Positions 49,545-58,447 of a DNA stretch of 64,000 nucleotides are shown piece by piece. The notes under the pieces were generated by a model. The model worked only from the letters and a program-made list of their open reading frames with translations. It searched no databases and was not told where the DNA came from. The stretch is from the NCBI GenBank assembly GCA_039105265.1, contig JAPFFF010000021.1:372001-436000 (forward strand), written 5' to 3'. Both the position numbers and the translations under genes were made by a program. The stretch comes from Tritrichomonas musculus. Taxonomy: Eukaryota; Parabasalia; Tritrichomonadida; Tritrichomonadidae. Numbering within the stretch: position 1 is the first letter of the stretch; every line of letters starts with the position of its first letter.

Positions 49545-51319
49545 ATGAATGCAGAAGAATCTGAGCCAACAAATGATCCAATTTCTGATTCAAAAGTAGA
49601 TGAGCCTGTAAATAAATCTAAAATGTCTGATAGCAAATTCCAGAAAAAATCAATTCAAGAACTTCAAAATCAAACGAAATTAAAAAAATGGCAGCAACTT
49701 GGATTTGATCAAGAGATTAATAAATCGAAGCTAAATAAAAATTTATCACTCCCTAATTTTAACAAAACTATCGAAACATCAAAAAATAAAGTTTATTTTT
49801 CGTTTTCAAACCTTGATTCATTAGTTGTAAATGAAGATGATAAAAAATCTGATACACTTGAAAAAGTAGTTCAGCCAATGATTGATTTGATTATTAATCA
49901 GCCGTCTGATCAAACTCCTTCACAAGAAGAAAGTTCAGATATTCGTTCTGGTAATTGCAATGACACTTTTTGTACAGAAATTAATCAAGATCAAATGAAT
50001 CAAAAGATTTATATAAATAATACTCCAAATCAAAAAAGCAGAAAAAGTATTAAAAATGAGAGTAATGAAGAAAATCCAGATGTACCCCCAAACTTAAAGC
50101 CATATGTTTTTCATTCAAAAGATTCTTTAACATACAAAGTATTATGTGGAGAAAAACCAACTGCACTCTCTGCTGAATCTAAAGCCTCAATAATTTCTGA
50201 CCTTCACAAATATATTGATATAGCTGCAGATAATGGTTTAATTGGTGAAGCTTATTATATACAATCAATTATTGGAGAATTGAAAGAAGATAATTCAGTT
50301 ATTAAATATAATGCAGAAAAATCGATTAATGATATTGATCAAAAATTGAATGAAGCCAAAGCTGAATTAGAGGAGCAAATGAAGATGTATGTAGTTTATT
50401 TTCTTTTTTTACTTTTTTAATACATACAGGAATAATTGATATGAATTTTAATTTAATATATCAAGCTTTTTATAATTTATGAATGAGCGAATATTTGATT
50501 TATGAAATTATATCAGTTTTTTTAAGTATGTATTTTAAAAATAGTAAAAAGAAAAAAAATATAAAAATATAGCTAACACATAGATTTGAACAACAGAAAG
50601 AAACATATGAGCAAGAAAAGTGCGCAGAAGAAGATTCACTTAATCAAAGATACCAATCTGCCGCTCAAGATTTAGACACTAGTTGGACATCTTCACGGAA
50701 ACAACAAAAGTATGCAAAACCATCGTCAACCCTTCTTAATATGCGAAAAATGCTTCAAGAGATGATTAAAACGAAAAAATTTGAAAATATCGAAAAACTT
50801 GGTCAAGAAATCAACGCAAGAGAAAAGGAAGAAGCTCAAGAAGCAGCCTCAAAAATGAGAAATGATTATGAATTTGCAGATGCTAGATTACGTGATGTAT
50901 ATCAAATTGAACTACTTGGGATTAATGGCAAGTTTGAAACTAGAATGAATAATTTAGCAAGGATTAAAGAGAAAAGTTTGCGTCCAATATTGCAACGAAT
51001 TGAAAACCTAAAAAAGAACCGAGAAGAAGCTGTTTTAACCTCCAAAAAACTTCTTATATCAAGTTCAAATAGTAGGCCCACTTCTTCATTATCAAAATCA
51101 GCTCCTTCAACGCAAACAAAGCAATCTTCATCTACAAGAATAGTTCCTATTGCAAAAGTTCCAGCTTTCGTTCAGAATCCTAAATTAAATGTTCCTGCAT
51201 TTTGTCCCAAAAGAAGAGATAACCTTGTTGCTTCAATGCCTTCATCAAAAGTAATTTGTAGGCCCAAAACAAAGCAGACTGCTTCGCGCTCATCTTTATC
51301 AGGTAGATTATACACATGA
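49545..51319 (+). CDS. Spliced coiled-coil protein of unknown function (exons 49545-50386 and 50584-51319)
   Basis: Two exons join to 525 residues. Exon 1 ends in the codon split AT|A; exon 2 continues without a break as 'IFEQQKETYEQEKCAEEDSLNQRYQSAAQDLD' into a frame otherwise seen from 50741. The first 180 residues are polar and disordered. A folded segment follows at 185-270 ('KPYVFHSKDSLTYKVLCGEKPTALSAESKASIISDLHKYIDIAADNGLIGEAYYIQSIIGELK'), then a long coiled coil (about 265-400) and a Ser/Thr/Lys-rich tail with a basic end. No known domain was recognised. The helical hairpin plus coiled coil suggests a structural or cytoskeletal protein, but this is only a guess. Without splicing the first frame ends 11 codons into the intron. 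Confidence 0.85.
50387..50583 (+). other. Spliceosomal intron, 197 bp
   Basis: Starts GTATGT and ends CTAACACATAG, the trichomonad arrangement in which branch point and 3' splice site are fused in one 11-12 nt motif. The intron is AT-rich, contains stops in frame, and its removal joins two coding frames in phase with continuous coiled-coil sequence across the junction. The extended CTAACACATAG motif was noticed nowhere else in the window. Confidence 0.93.
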
Positions 51320-51545
51320 TGTATTTATGTAGCAAATGTTATTATTATTAGAAATTTTATAAAAGATATTTGTTTGTAAATTTATTGTTTATTGAAAAAA
51401 AAAATTATAATATCACCTCTACAAAATTATTTATTATATTTTGTTAAATTGCTTTTTGAGTGAAATTGTCGTGATGTGGCCATTTAAAGATTCAAATAAT
51501 ATCGTACGTTTATATTTATTAAATAATTATTATTTACCATTACTA
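51320..51545. other. Short gap between convergent genes
   Basis: 226 bp of AT-rich 3' flank between the spliced gene and the Myb gene; nothing recognised. Confidence 0.5.
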
Positions 51546-52466
51546 TTATTTATCATTACTAATATTGGCATTATCATTATTACTATTATTCACATTGCTT
51601 TCGTTATTGTTAACAGGGGCAGGATTTGATACCTGTGGAATCATTTCCAAGAAAGCGTTTCTATTTTCAGTCAACGAAATTGGTCTGTCTTTTGAATTAA
51701 ATTGCTTATGATAATTGATTGTAAAGAATCCATTTATCCCTTCTCTTGCTATTGGAGGAGTAGATATCATTGTAAGCAATTTTGGAGTCGACATTGGACT
51801 CTGGTCAAGAAGCGTTTCAGACATTTTGCCGTTAGCAATACTAGCATCTGTTGCAAACATTTCAGGTTTCTCAAATTCAGGATTGTTACTATTATGTCCA
51901 TCATTTATATTAATAGGATTTCCATTCTCGAATTCTTTCTTTTTTAAGGTTGAATTCCAACGATTTTTAATTGCATTATCGGATCTATCTTTCATCATAC
52001 TAGAAATTTTTACCCATTTGTTTCCATATTCACGATGAAGCTTAATTAATAATTCATCTTCTTCTTCAGTCCAAGGTGAATGATTGATTGAGGGATCAAG
52101 GTGATTCCTCCATCGCTCACGGCATTGTTTGCCTATTCTCCCTGGAAGAAGTGAGCAGAGATTCCTCCAATTTCGAGTACCGTTTTCTTTAACATATTGA
52201 ATTATAACTTCATCCTCATGTCGAGTCCAGCTTCCCTTAACAAGATTTGGATTTAAAACCTTATCCCATCGTTCAGCTATTTGTTGACCTGTTTTACCGC
52301 TAAAATGATCAACCATTTTAGAATAATTGGGTCTGTCCTTTTGTGACATGATTTTTATAAGAAGTTCATCTTCAGCCTTAGTCCACTTTACATTTTTTAC
52401 GCAATTATTTGTCTTATAACGAGCCCTCGTTGGAGCTAGAGGAGTCTCGATATTTGTCGTGGACAT
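51546..52466 (-). CDS. Three-repeat (R1R2R3) Myb transcription factor
   Basis: 306 residues from the ATG at 52466. Three consecutive Myb repeats occupy residues 20-175: R1 'VKWTKAEDELLIKIM...GQQIAERWDKVLNP', R2 'KGSWTRHEDEVIIQYVKENGTRNWRNLCSLLPGRIGKQCRERWRNHLDP', R3 'HSPWTEEEDELLIKLHREYGNKWVKISSMMKDRSDNAIKNRWNSTLKK'. R2 and R3 keep the Trp residues and recognition-helix residues of c-Myb-type factors; R1 has Tyr in the place of the second Trp. The C-terminal 130 residues are Ser/Asn-rich and disordered. Trichomonads use many Myb proteins as promoter-binding factors. Its own upstream region has two TAACGTC copies and an AAACTTTTT box, so autoregulation is possible. Confidence 0.95.
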   Translation of the reverse strand: MSTTNIETPLAPTRARYKTNNCVKNVKWTKAEDELLIKIMSQKDRPNYSKMVDHFSGKTGQQIAERWDKVLNPNLVKGSWTRHEDEVIIQYVKENGTRNWRNLCSLLPGRIGKQCRERWRNHLDPSINHSPWTEEEDELLIKLHREYGNKWVKISSMMKDRSDNAIKNRWNSTLKKKEFENGNPININDGHNSNNPEFEKPEMFATDASIANGKMSETLLDQSPMSTPKLLTMISTPPIAREGINGFFTINYHKQFNSKDRPISLTENRNAFLEMIPQVSNPAPVNNNESNVNNSNNDNANISNDK

Positions 52467-52471
52467 CGCTT

Positions 52472-52488
52472 TAACGTCAAATAACGTC
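52472..52488 (-). promoter_or_regulatory. Two TAACGTC repeats upstream of the Myb gene
   Basis: TAACGTC at 52472-52478 and 52482-52488 on the plus strand, 6-22 bp upstream of the Myb ATG and ten bases (about one helical turn) apart. The AACG core resembles Myb-binding sites. Role inferred. Confidence 0.45.
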
Positions 52489-52508
52489 TTGTGAAACGGT
52501 TATTTGTG

Positions 52509-52517
52509 AAAAAGTTT
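52509..52517 (-). promoter_or_regulatory. AAACTTTTT box upstream of the Myb gene
   Basis: AAACTTTTT on the coding strand, 43 bp before the ATG at 52466. Confidence 0.5.
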
Positions 52518-53213
52518 GTGAAGTAATAATTCTAAGTAAAACAGTTTATTTTTTTTCACTTCTATTGAAAAAGTTCTAATTATGAATATAATAGATTGAA
52601 TTATATTCTTTTTAAAATTATAGCATTTATTTATACTATAACGACAAGGAAATAAAATGAAATAGGTTTTAATCATATGATTTTAAAGGTATTTTCATTT
52701 TTCGTTTGAAAGATATTATAAAAAATAAATTTGAATGGATTCTGATTTCAAAGAATTTTGTGAATTATAAATTATTTCAGCATATATTTGGCAATTTATC
52801 AACTTTTTATATTGTTCCATAAAGTGTAATGGCATTTTTTATACAGACAGAAATAATGCCCATCGATGATACAAAATTTTGTAATTGCTCCAAATGTATG
52901 ATGAACTCTTATAATACACTAATGATTAAAATTAACAGTATAAAAATATTAATTTTCAAAGTTAAAATTTAAGATGGCCTGATATTAGCCTATTGGTATT
53001 GTAAATAACTGTTTTATTATTTCATAAATCGTTTGTAAATATAAAAAAAAAAAAAAGAAATGATAATTCTCAAGTTAATATTAAGTTAACGAGAATCAAT
53101 ATTTATTATTGGTAAGCAATATTGTATAATATATTTACAGTTAAATAATAATTCGAATTTTTTAATATTTGGATGAAACTTTTTAAAATTTTCAATTCAT
53201 GGTTTGAACGATT

Positions 53214-53222
53214 AAACTTTTT
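53214..53222 (+). promoter_or_regulatory. AAACTTTTT box upstream of the glucokinase-like gene
   Basis: 28 bp before the ATG at 53250, directly preceded by AACGATT. A further copy lies at 53176-53184. Confidence 0.5.
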
Positions 53223-53249
53223 GAATAAATCAGATTTTTTAATAGCAAT

Positions 53250-54485
53250 ATGGATCAGCATCAACAAAGCTCAAAAGAAGTTCTAAAAAAGGAAGAATTC
53301 AAACAATCTACACTCGGTATTCATATTAGCAAAAATGGGATTACATTTTGTTTACATCCAGCGCATCAAGATGTGTCAGTTTCATATATCCAAGCTGAAA
53401 ATGGAAGGTTTTCAAAAGAAGAATTATTCCAAAAAATCAAAGATTTTGATGGTATGTTATACTCATTTGTTCCAAATATAAGTATCTTAGCAACCACAAT
53501 TTCATTTCCAGGTCCAATTGATAACGGTGTTGTTGAGATTACTAACTGGTGGTCAACAGGAGACAATCATTTTTCACAAAAAGAATTTTCTGATTTTCAA
53601 TGTTGTAAAACCAAACAATTTAGCATGATAAATGAGATTCAAGCACTTGGCCATGGAATTATTTCTACAGATGAGTTTTATGGCCTTGAAGATGATTTTG
53701 CACCATTATGGAAGCCTCCTGCAATGGATATAATGCCAACACTTTACCCATTGTACTTTTCAAGTGAAGCAGCTGCTGTTTTAAGAATTTCTTATGGTCT
53801 TGGTGCTGCATTTATAGTCCCTATTGATTCTTCTGATTCATATCGTGTTATCGCTTCTGAATGGGGACATTCAATGCTTCAGATTTGTGGTCCAGAAGAA
53901 GCTCAATATGAAGAAGAACTTGCATTGATGAACTATATTCGTGAAAAGAAAGGAGCAGCTGTTGAATGGGAAGATATATGCTCATCACGTGGTCTGAGAA
54001 CATGTTATGATTTTGAACTAGCCAAACAAGCAGCTGCAAATCAACAAAGCAATTCAGCACAATCAAGTCAATCATCGCATCCTAATTCAAATTCGCCTGA
54101 GTTCGACCAGATTAAAGAAATAGAAAAAGACACAAATGATCCTATTGCTTCAAAAGCACTTGAAACGCACTTCAAATTCATTATGAGATTTGCGCGAACA
54201 TGTGCAATTGGATTTAAGTGCAAGTCCGTATTTATTACTTACTCAGTATTTAATGATGGTCCAAAATGTTTCCAAAAGCATATTGCCATGTGTAGGGATG
54301 AATTCATGCATTTTACTAAAAGCGAATGGGTTTCAAATGTATCAGTATTCGTTCAAAGTAGCAACAGAAATATGTCAGCTATGGGAGTTATGTATCATGC
54401 TTTCCTTGAGTTAGCAAGGAGTGAGAGCCAAGAAACAATTTCTGTAGAAGGAATAGATCATACTGAAATAGAACCAGCTCAATAA
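53250..54485 (+). CDS. Glucokinase-fold protein, probably catalytically altered
   Basis: 411 residues from the ATG at 53250. Overall order matches bacterial-type glucokinase (Glk, PF02685), the type trichomonads use: 'ATTISFPGPIDNGVVEITNWWS' (residues 81-102), 'MINEIQALGHGI' (126-137), 'SYGLGAAFIVPID' (181-193), 'ASEWGHSML' (202-210), 'EEELALMNYIREKKGAAVEWEDICSSRGL' and a C-terminal helical cap. Key residues are changed: the N-terminal phosphate loop DxGGTN reads 'GIHISKNG', the catalytic Asp of the 'INDF' motif is Glu129, and the GxGTG loop lacks two of its usual residues. A Gln/Ser-rich insert (about 262-290) splits the C-terminal domain. It may be a non-catalytic regulator or a glucokinase with other chemistry; the fold is fairly sure, activity doubtful. 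Confidence 0.75.
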   Translation: MDQHQQSSKEVLKKEEFKQSTLGIHISKNGITFCLHPAHQDVSVSYIQAENGRFSKEELFQKIKDFDGMLYSFVPNISILATTISFPGPIDNGVVEITNWWSTGDNHFSQKEFSDFQCCKTKQFSMINEIQALGHGIISTDEFYGLEDDFAPLWKPPAMDIMPTLYPLYFSSEAAAVLRISYGLGAAFIVPIDSSDSYRVIASEWGHSMLQICGPEEAQYEEELALMNYIREKKGAAVEWEDICSSRGLRTCYDFELAKQAAANQQSNSAQSSQSSHPNSNSPEFDQIKEIEKDTNDPIASKALETHFKFIMRFARTCAIGFKCKSVFITYSVFNDGPKCFQKHIAMCRDEFMHFTKSEWVSNVSVFVQSSNRNMSAMGVMYHAFLELARSESQETISVEGIDHTEIEPAQ

Positions 54486-54708
54486 ATATGCCTAAGTTAA
54501 AGTGTGATTTTATTAATTTATTAAATGTGCATTTAACTAAACAAATAATAAGTGTTTTAAAAATTGAGTGCTTATTTTTGTTTCATTTTGTGATATTATA
54601 AAGGTTGTTTCACTTATGTTGTGTACACAACATATAGTATTGATTCTATATGAATCAATTCTATGTGTTTTATCAAAAAAATTGAATATTTTTTCTTTTT
54701 GTTATCAA
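54486..54708. other. 3' flank of the glucokinase-like gene
   Basis: AT-rich gap before the mariner remnant; CTATGTGTTTTAT (54661) looks superficially like a reversed 3' splice motif but lacks the CTAAC core. Confidence 0.5.
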
Positions 54709-54710
54709 TA

Positions 54711-55452
54711 TAGTGGTCCTAAAAAATATTGATAAGAAATTTGAGAGAAATTTTCATGTTTCATTGAAAAAATTGAGAAAATTTATTTAAAAATAATTTG
54801 AGAGAATTTTAAAAGTTCTTTCAAATTCATTCAAATTTAATGACCTATTCATGAATTTATGAATCAATTGTTGGTCAATCTTTTGACCTTTTATTTATTT
54901 GTTTTCTTTACCAAAAAATACAAACGAACGCTATAATTTAATCGCAAGTGGTTCTGCAATCGCACAATTTTAATAAAAGCAAAACAGCTGATGCATTAAG
55001 TATTTCGTTAAATTGCGTCAAAGCAGTAGCTAAATAGATTGATGAAGGGAGACCAGAAAAAACACAACCTTGCCGACCACAAATATTAACAAATGAAATC
55101 AAGTATTTCATATGCGTTAAAGCAATAATGTTTCCTGAAATCCCTGGAGCTGAAATGGCAAATGTTTCCTGAACACAAATTTTATTCTTTATATGGAATA
55201 ATCTAAGTTTAGCAACAAACAATTCTTTGATTGATTCTTTTCCAAAGAAATTGAAACAATGCCTCGAAGTGCAAGGCAATCAAGTATGATTTTAATTTTA
55301 ATTTTTAATAAAAAATCAACTTTTTCAATTGCCGAAAAAATATTGATAAGAAATTTAACTTTTTAAATTAAAAATTTTAAAAATAAAATAACTTTTGTTA
55401 ACGACGATTAACTATTGAATTCATTTCTTATCAATATTTTTTAGGAACACTA
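54711..55452 (+). mobile_element. Degenerate, deleted Tc1/mariner element
   Basis: 742 bp bounded by inverted repeats of about 32 bp: left TAGTGGTCCTAAAAAATATT, right in reverse complement TAGTGTTCCTAAAAAATATT, both continuing GATAAGAAAT, and flanked by TA on each side (54709-54710, 55453-55454). The plus strand between about 54955 and 55130 still reads as the paired helix-turn-helix DNA-binding domain of a mariner transposase ('KTADALSISLNCVKAVAK', an in-frame stop, 'IDEGRPEKTQPCRPQILTNEIKYFI'), followed by further breaks. The DDE catalytic part is missing. A third copy of AAAAAATATTGATAAGAAAT lies inside near 55335, in the orientation of the left end, perhaps marking an internal rearrangement. 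It is non-functional. Confidence 0.8.
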
Positions 55453-55472
55453 TAATTCTTGGATTATAACCA

Positions 55473-55481
55473 AAACTTTTT
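55473..55481 (+). promoter_or_regulatory. AAACTTTTT box upstream of the NMNAT gene
   Basis: 31 bp before the ATG at 55512 and 21 bp to the right of the mariner end. Confidence 0.5.
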
Positions 55482-55511
55482 CTTAATATTTCACCATTGA
55501 AATTATATTCT

Positions 55512-56183
55512 ATGAGTTTATTCAAATTTCAAAAATATATAATGGAAGGAAAAGGTGACTGTATACTAACTTATTTTGGCTGCTTTAGTCCACCTACAAA
55601 TGGACACCTTTTTGTAATGTCCGCAGCATATAACCATATGAAATCATTAGGATTTAATGTCTTGAAAGTTTTTATAATACCTGCGCATGGTGGATATAGC
55701 AAGATGAAAGAAGGACTGATGGAAGCTCCTCATCGTGTTAAAATGTGTCAAATAATGGTAAAAGATATAGACTTTATTGAATGCGATTCTGTAGAAGCTG
55801 ATAAAGATCATTGGAGTCGAACAATAGATACGCTTGGATACTTCAAAGAAAAGTTTCCAGATAAGAGAATTTTCTTAATATGTGGAATTGATACCATTGA
55901 CGTTTTTGAAACTAAGTGGCGCGAACCAGATATTTACAGGATCTTAAGTGAATTTGGTCTTGTTGTATTGAAAAGGACAGATGAAGATCTATCAAATATT
56001 GAATCTCATTGTAGATATTTAGTTGGAAGAACCCAAAATGTTTTTATAATTCCATCAAATCCATTAAATAATGTTTCCTCAACACTTGTACGCACAAAAT
56101 TAGGAAATGGAGAGCGTATTTGTGGTTTAATCCCTATCGATGTTGAAAAATATATCTACGAAAATCATTTATATAATACATAA
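55512..56183 (+). CDS. NMNAT: Nicotinamide/nicotinate mononucleotide adenylyltransferase
   Basis: 223 residues from the ATG at 55512 (the frame reaches a TTG at 55497; a later ATG at 55542 is possible). It carries the nucleotidyltransferase signature GxFxPxTxxH as 'FGCFSPPTNGH' (residues 22-32), the eukaryotic NMNAT segments 'VFIIPAHGGYSKMKEGLMEAPHRVKMCQ', 'LICGIDTIDVFETKWREPDIYRILSEFGLVVLKR', and the second ATP-binding motif SSTxxR as 'NVSSTLVRTKL', then 'LIPIDVEKYIYENHLY'. It joins ATP and NMN (or NaMN) to make NAD, the last shared step of NAD synthesis. Length and motif spacing are complete and match the eukaryotic cytosolic/nuclear form. No targeting sequence is evident. Confidence 0.93.
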   Translation: MSLFKFQKYIMEGKGDCILTYFGCFSPPTNGHLFVMSAAYNHMKSLGFNVLKVFIIPAHGGYSKMKEGLMEAPHRVKMCQIMVKDIDFIECDSVEADKDHWSRTIDTLGYFKEKFPDKRIFLICGIDTIDVFETKWREPDIYRILSEFGLVVLKRTDEDLSNIESHCRYLVGRTQNVFIIPSNPLNNVSSTLVRTKLGNGERICGLIPIDVEKYIYENHLYNT

Positions 56184-56598
56184 GTGTATTGATCATATAT
56201 TAAAAATAAGCAAGCATCAGCCAGTTATTTCTTATTTTATAAAGTATAGCAAATATAAACTTCTTTAATAACATGTTAAATAATTACTATTTTTAAGTAA
56301 AGCAATTTCTGGATGATAAAACAACAACAGTTGTTGAAAACGTTGAGATGGTATATATATAAAAAATGTAATTTCCTAAATTACTTTTCTTTCATGTAGA
56401 AATATATTTGTGAGCCAGAGTAAAATTATAAGCCTATATTTATAGGAATAAATAAAACATCACTAATTAATATAATTGTAATAATTGATTGGGAATTAAT
56501 TATTCCTGTATAATTGATATCATGATATATTTTTGATTGATTATCATTGAATTATAATTGTATATCAATAACACATTATTGCATAAAACATATGAATC
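56184..56598. other. Intergenic region between convergent genes
   Basis: 415 bp of AT-rich 3' flanks for the NMNAT and BspA-like genes. A small perfect palindrome, TTGATATCATGATATA-like, sits near 56514-56528; no gene seen. Confidence 0.5.
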
Positions 56599-58335
56599 TT
56601 AAAATGCAGAATTTTCAAAATCATGAAATTTCGAATATAGGTTAGTTTTCACATTAACGAAAAAAGATATATTTTCATTAACATCAGACAAATCGATAGA
56701 AATTTCTTTTACATTTGGGAATGATACTAGAAAGAGGCACCTGCAGCCATACAAGCAAATATTATCATAAAATCTGTCACTTAAAAATTCAATAGTTTTC
56801 AATTCGTCGCAAGTATAAAACGCGTCCTTAATATATCTTACGGAAGGTGGAATTGTCATATTTAACACTGGAGTAGAAGAAAAAGCGTCTTTTCCAATAG
56901 TTTCAATTTGAGAATTCTCAGCAAAAGAAATTTTTCTTAATGAAATGCAATAATAGAAAGCAGCGACACCGATAAAAGACACTTTTGGAGGAATTATAAT
57001 GCTTTCTAATGAAGTTTCGGTGAAAGCTTCTTTTCCTATATAGCACAATTGCGAATCATCGAAAAAAATTATTTCTTTAAGACTTTTACATTTATAAAAA
57101 ACATAAGAATCGATTCTATTTATGAAAGAAGGAACAATCAAACACTCAATTCCTTCCTTAGCAAAGGAAATACTATTACCAAAAGTGCCAATTAATAATT
57201 TATCGTTGTAATAACGATAAAATTTATTATTTGAATCAATTGAAAGATTTTTTAATGTAAATAATTTAAGCCAGCCATCTTGAAGATATTCAACTGATGA
57301 AGGAATAGTTATACTTTCAATAAAAGAATTATAAAATGCTTTTTCTTCTATTGTTGTTAATTTTGAATCTTTAGGAATTTCAAGTTTTTTTAATTTTCTG
57401 CATTCTGAAAATGCATATGGTTTAATTTTCGTTATAAATGAAGGAATAACAAATTGTTCAATATCACGACGAACAAAAACAAGATTCTCATAAAAGTCAT
57501 CATTGAGATCGTTTTTCTCAATCATCATTTCATCATTGACATAAGAAAAAAAGTTGTTTCGAGGTGAAATTAAAATGTGTTTCAATTTATACGTTCCTAG
57601 ACACCAACCGCAATTCAAATTTTGAACTTGGGAAGGAATTGAAAGAGTCTCAATCGAAGAATCTTGAAATGCTTTTTTTTCTATCGTTGTTAATTCAGAA
57701 CCTTCTGAAAATTCAATAGTTTTCAAATTTCTGCATTGAGCAAAAGTTTTGCACGAAATCGTAGTCAAATGAGGGGGAAGTGTAATATGATTGAAATTAC
57801 AACAGCAAAAGGCGCTGGTATCAATTGAATTGAGTTCTGAATTTGGGGCAAAATTGATTTGTGAAAGATTTAGACAATTATAAAATGCTTCATATCCAAT
57901 TTCCTTTAAATTTGATGGAATTGTGATGCTTTCAATATGAGAATCAAAAAAAGCACCATGTTCAATTATTTCAAGTTCTGAATCTAATGGAAATTCAATT
58001 TTTTGTAAATTGTGACAAAATGAAAAGCATCTTTGTTCTATGGTATGGACATGACGAGGAATTACGATTTTGCGTAGTGATGATTTTTCAAATGCCGCTT
58101 TTTCAAAACAACGAAGTCCTGAACAATCTCCAAACTGTATATACTCAATGTCTCTGTTTCGCTTAAATGATTTTTTTTTAATGCTAGTAATAAGATAAAC
58201 ATGCGAATCGTATGATATTGTGTTAGGAATGAAAATATTTTTATCATTTCCATCAATCCCAGTGACTTTTGCTAAATATGAATCTTGTTTAATTTCAATT
58301 TTCAAGCCATTTAAAATAAAATGTGTATAGCTCAT
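56599..58335 (-). CDS. BspA-like leucine-rich repeat (LRR_5) protein
   Basis: 578 residues from the ATG at 58335. About twenty LRR_5 repeats, e.g. 'IESITIPSNLKEIGYEAFYNCLNLSQINFAPNSELNSIDTSAF'. Two non-LRR cassettes ('NFFSYVNDEMMIEKN...ENLVFVRRDIEQFVIPSFI' and 'NKFYRYYNDKLLIG...ISFAKEGIECLIVPSFI') correspond to those in the gene at 1605-4769, and the C-terminal cap ('YGCRCLFLVSFPNVKEISIDLSDV') is also shared. No signal peptide or membrane segment. The promoter is compact: 112 bp separate it from the divergent gene at 58448. It contains an inverted repeat TAAGACGA/TCGTCTTA and an AAACTTTTT box. The protein is probably a ligand-binding or adhesive scaffold; no partner can be named. Confidence 0.92.
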   Translation of the reverse strand: MSYTHFILNGLKIEIKQDSYLAKVTGIDGNDKNIFIPNTISYDSHVYLITSIKKKSFKRNRDIEYIQFGDCSGLRCFEKAAFEKSSLRKIVIPRHVHTIEQRCFSFCHNLQKIEFPLDSELEIIEHGAFFDSHIESITIPSNLKEIGYEAFYNCLNLSQINFAPNSELNSIDTSAFCCCNFNHITLPPHLTTISCKTFAQCRNLKTIEFSEGSELTTIEKKAFQDSSIETLSIPSQVQNLNCGWCLGTYKLKHILISPRNNFFSYVNDEMMIEKNDLNDDFYENLVFVRRDIEQFVIPSFITKIKPYAFSECRKLKKLEIPKDSKLTTIEEKAFYNSFIESITIPSSVEYLQDGWLKLFTLKNLSIDSNNKFYRYYNDKLLIGTFGNSISFAKEGIECLIVPSFINRIDSYVFYKCKSLKEIIFFDDSQLCYIGKEAFTETSLESIIIPPKVSFIGVAAFYYCISLRKISFAENSQIETIGKDAFSSTPVLNMTIPPSVRYIKDAFYTCDELKTIEFLSDRFYDNICLYGCRCLFLVSFPNVKEISIDLSDVNENISFFVNVKTNLYSKFHDFENSAF

Positions 58336-58338
58336 TAA

Positions 58339-58361
58339 TAAGACGACTTATTATCGTCTTA
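58339..58361. promoter_or_regulatory. TAAGACGA/TCGTCTTA inverted repeat
   Basis: TAAGACGA at 58339-58346 and its perfect complement TCGTCTTA at 58354-58361, 7 bp apart, directly upstream of the BspA-like ATG. TATCGTCTT is shared with the promoter at 29671. A CGTTATC motif near 58394 lies in the same 112-bp divergent promoter. Confidence 0.5.
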
Positions 58362-58369
58362 AAAAGTTT
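58361..58369 (-). promoter_or_regulatory. AAACTTTTT box upstream of the BspA-like gene
   Basis: AAACTTTTT on the coding strand, 26 bp before the ATG at 58335, adjoining the inverted repeat. Confidence 0.5.
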
Positions 58370-58447
58370 AGCTGAAAAATAAATATTTTGCCCGTTATCA
58401 TAGAAATTGGAAATTTTTATAAATTCAAAAAAAGTCGTTAATTTTCA

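Larger units (their letters stand above)
52467..53249. other. Divergent promoter region, Myb and glucokinase-like genes
   Basis: 783 bp without a gene. Each end carries an AAACTTTTT box and TAACG/AACGATTA motifs (GAACGATTAAACTTTTTG at 53206-53223). The middle is AT-rich with an A-run near 53043. Confidence 0.55.

Noticed and set aside
54938-55279. 113-codon minus-strand frame
   Set aside because: No ATG start, and the plus strand of the same stretch reads as a decayed mariner helix-turn-helix between mariner TIRs.
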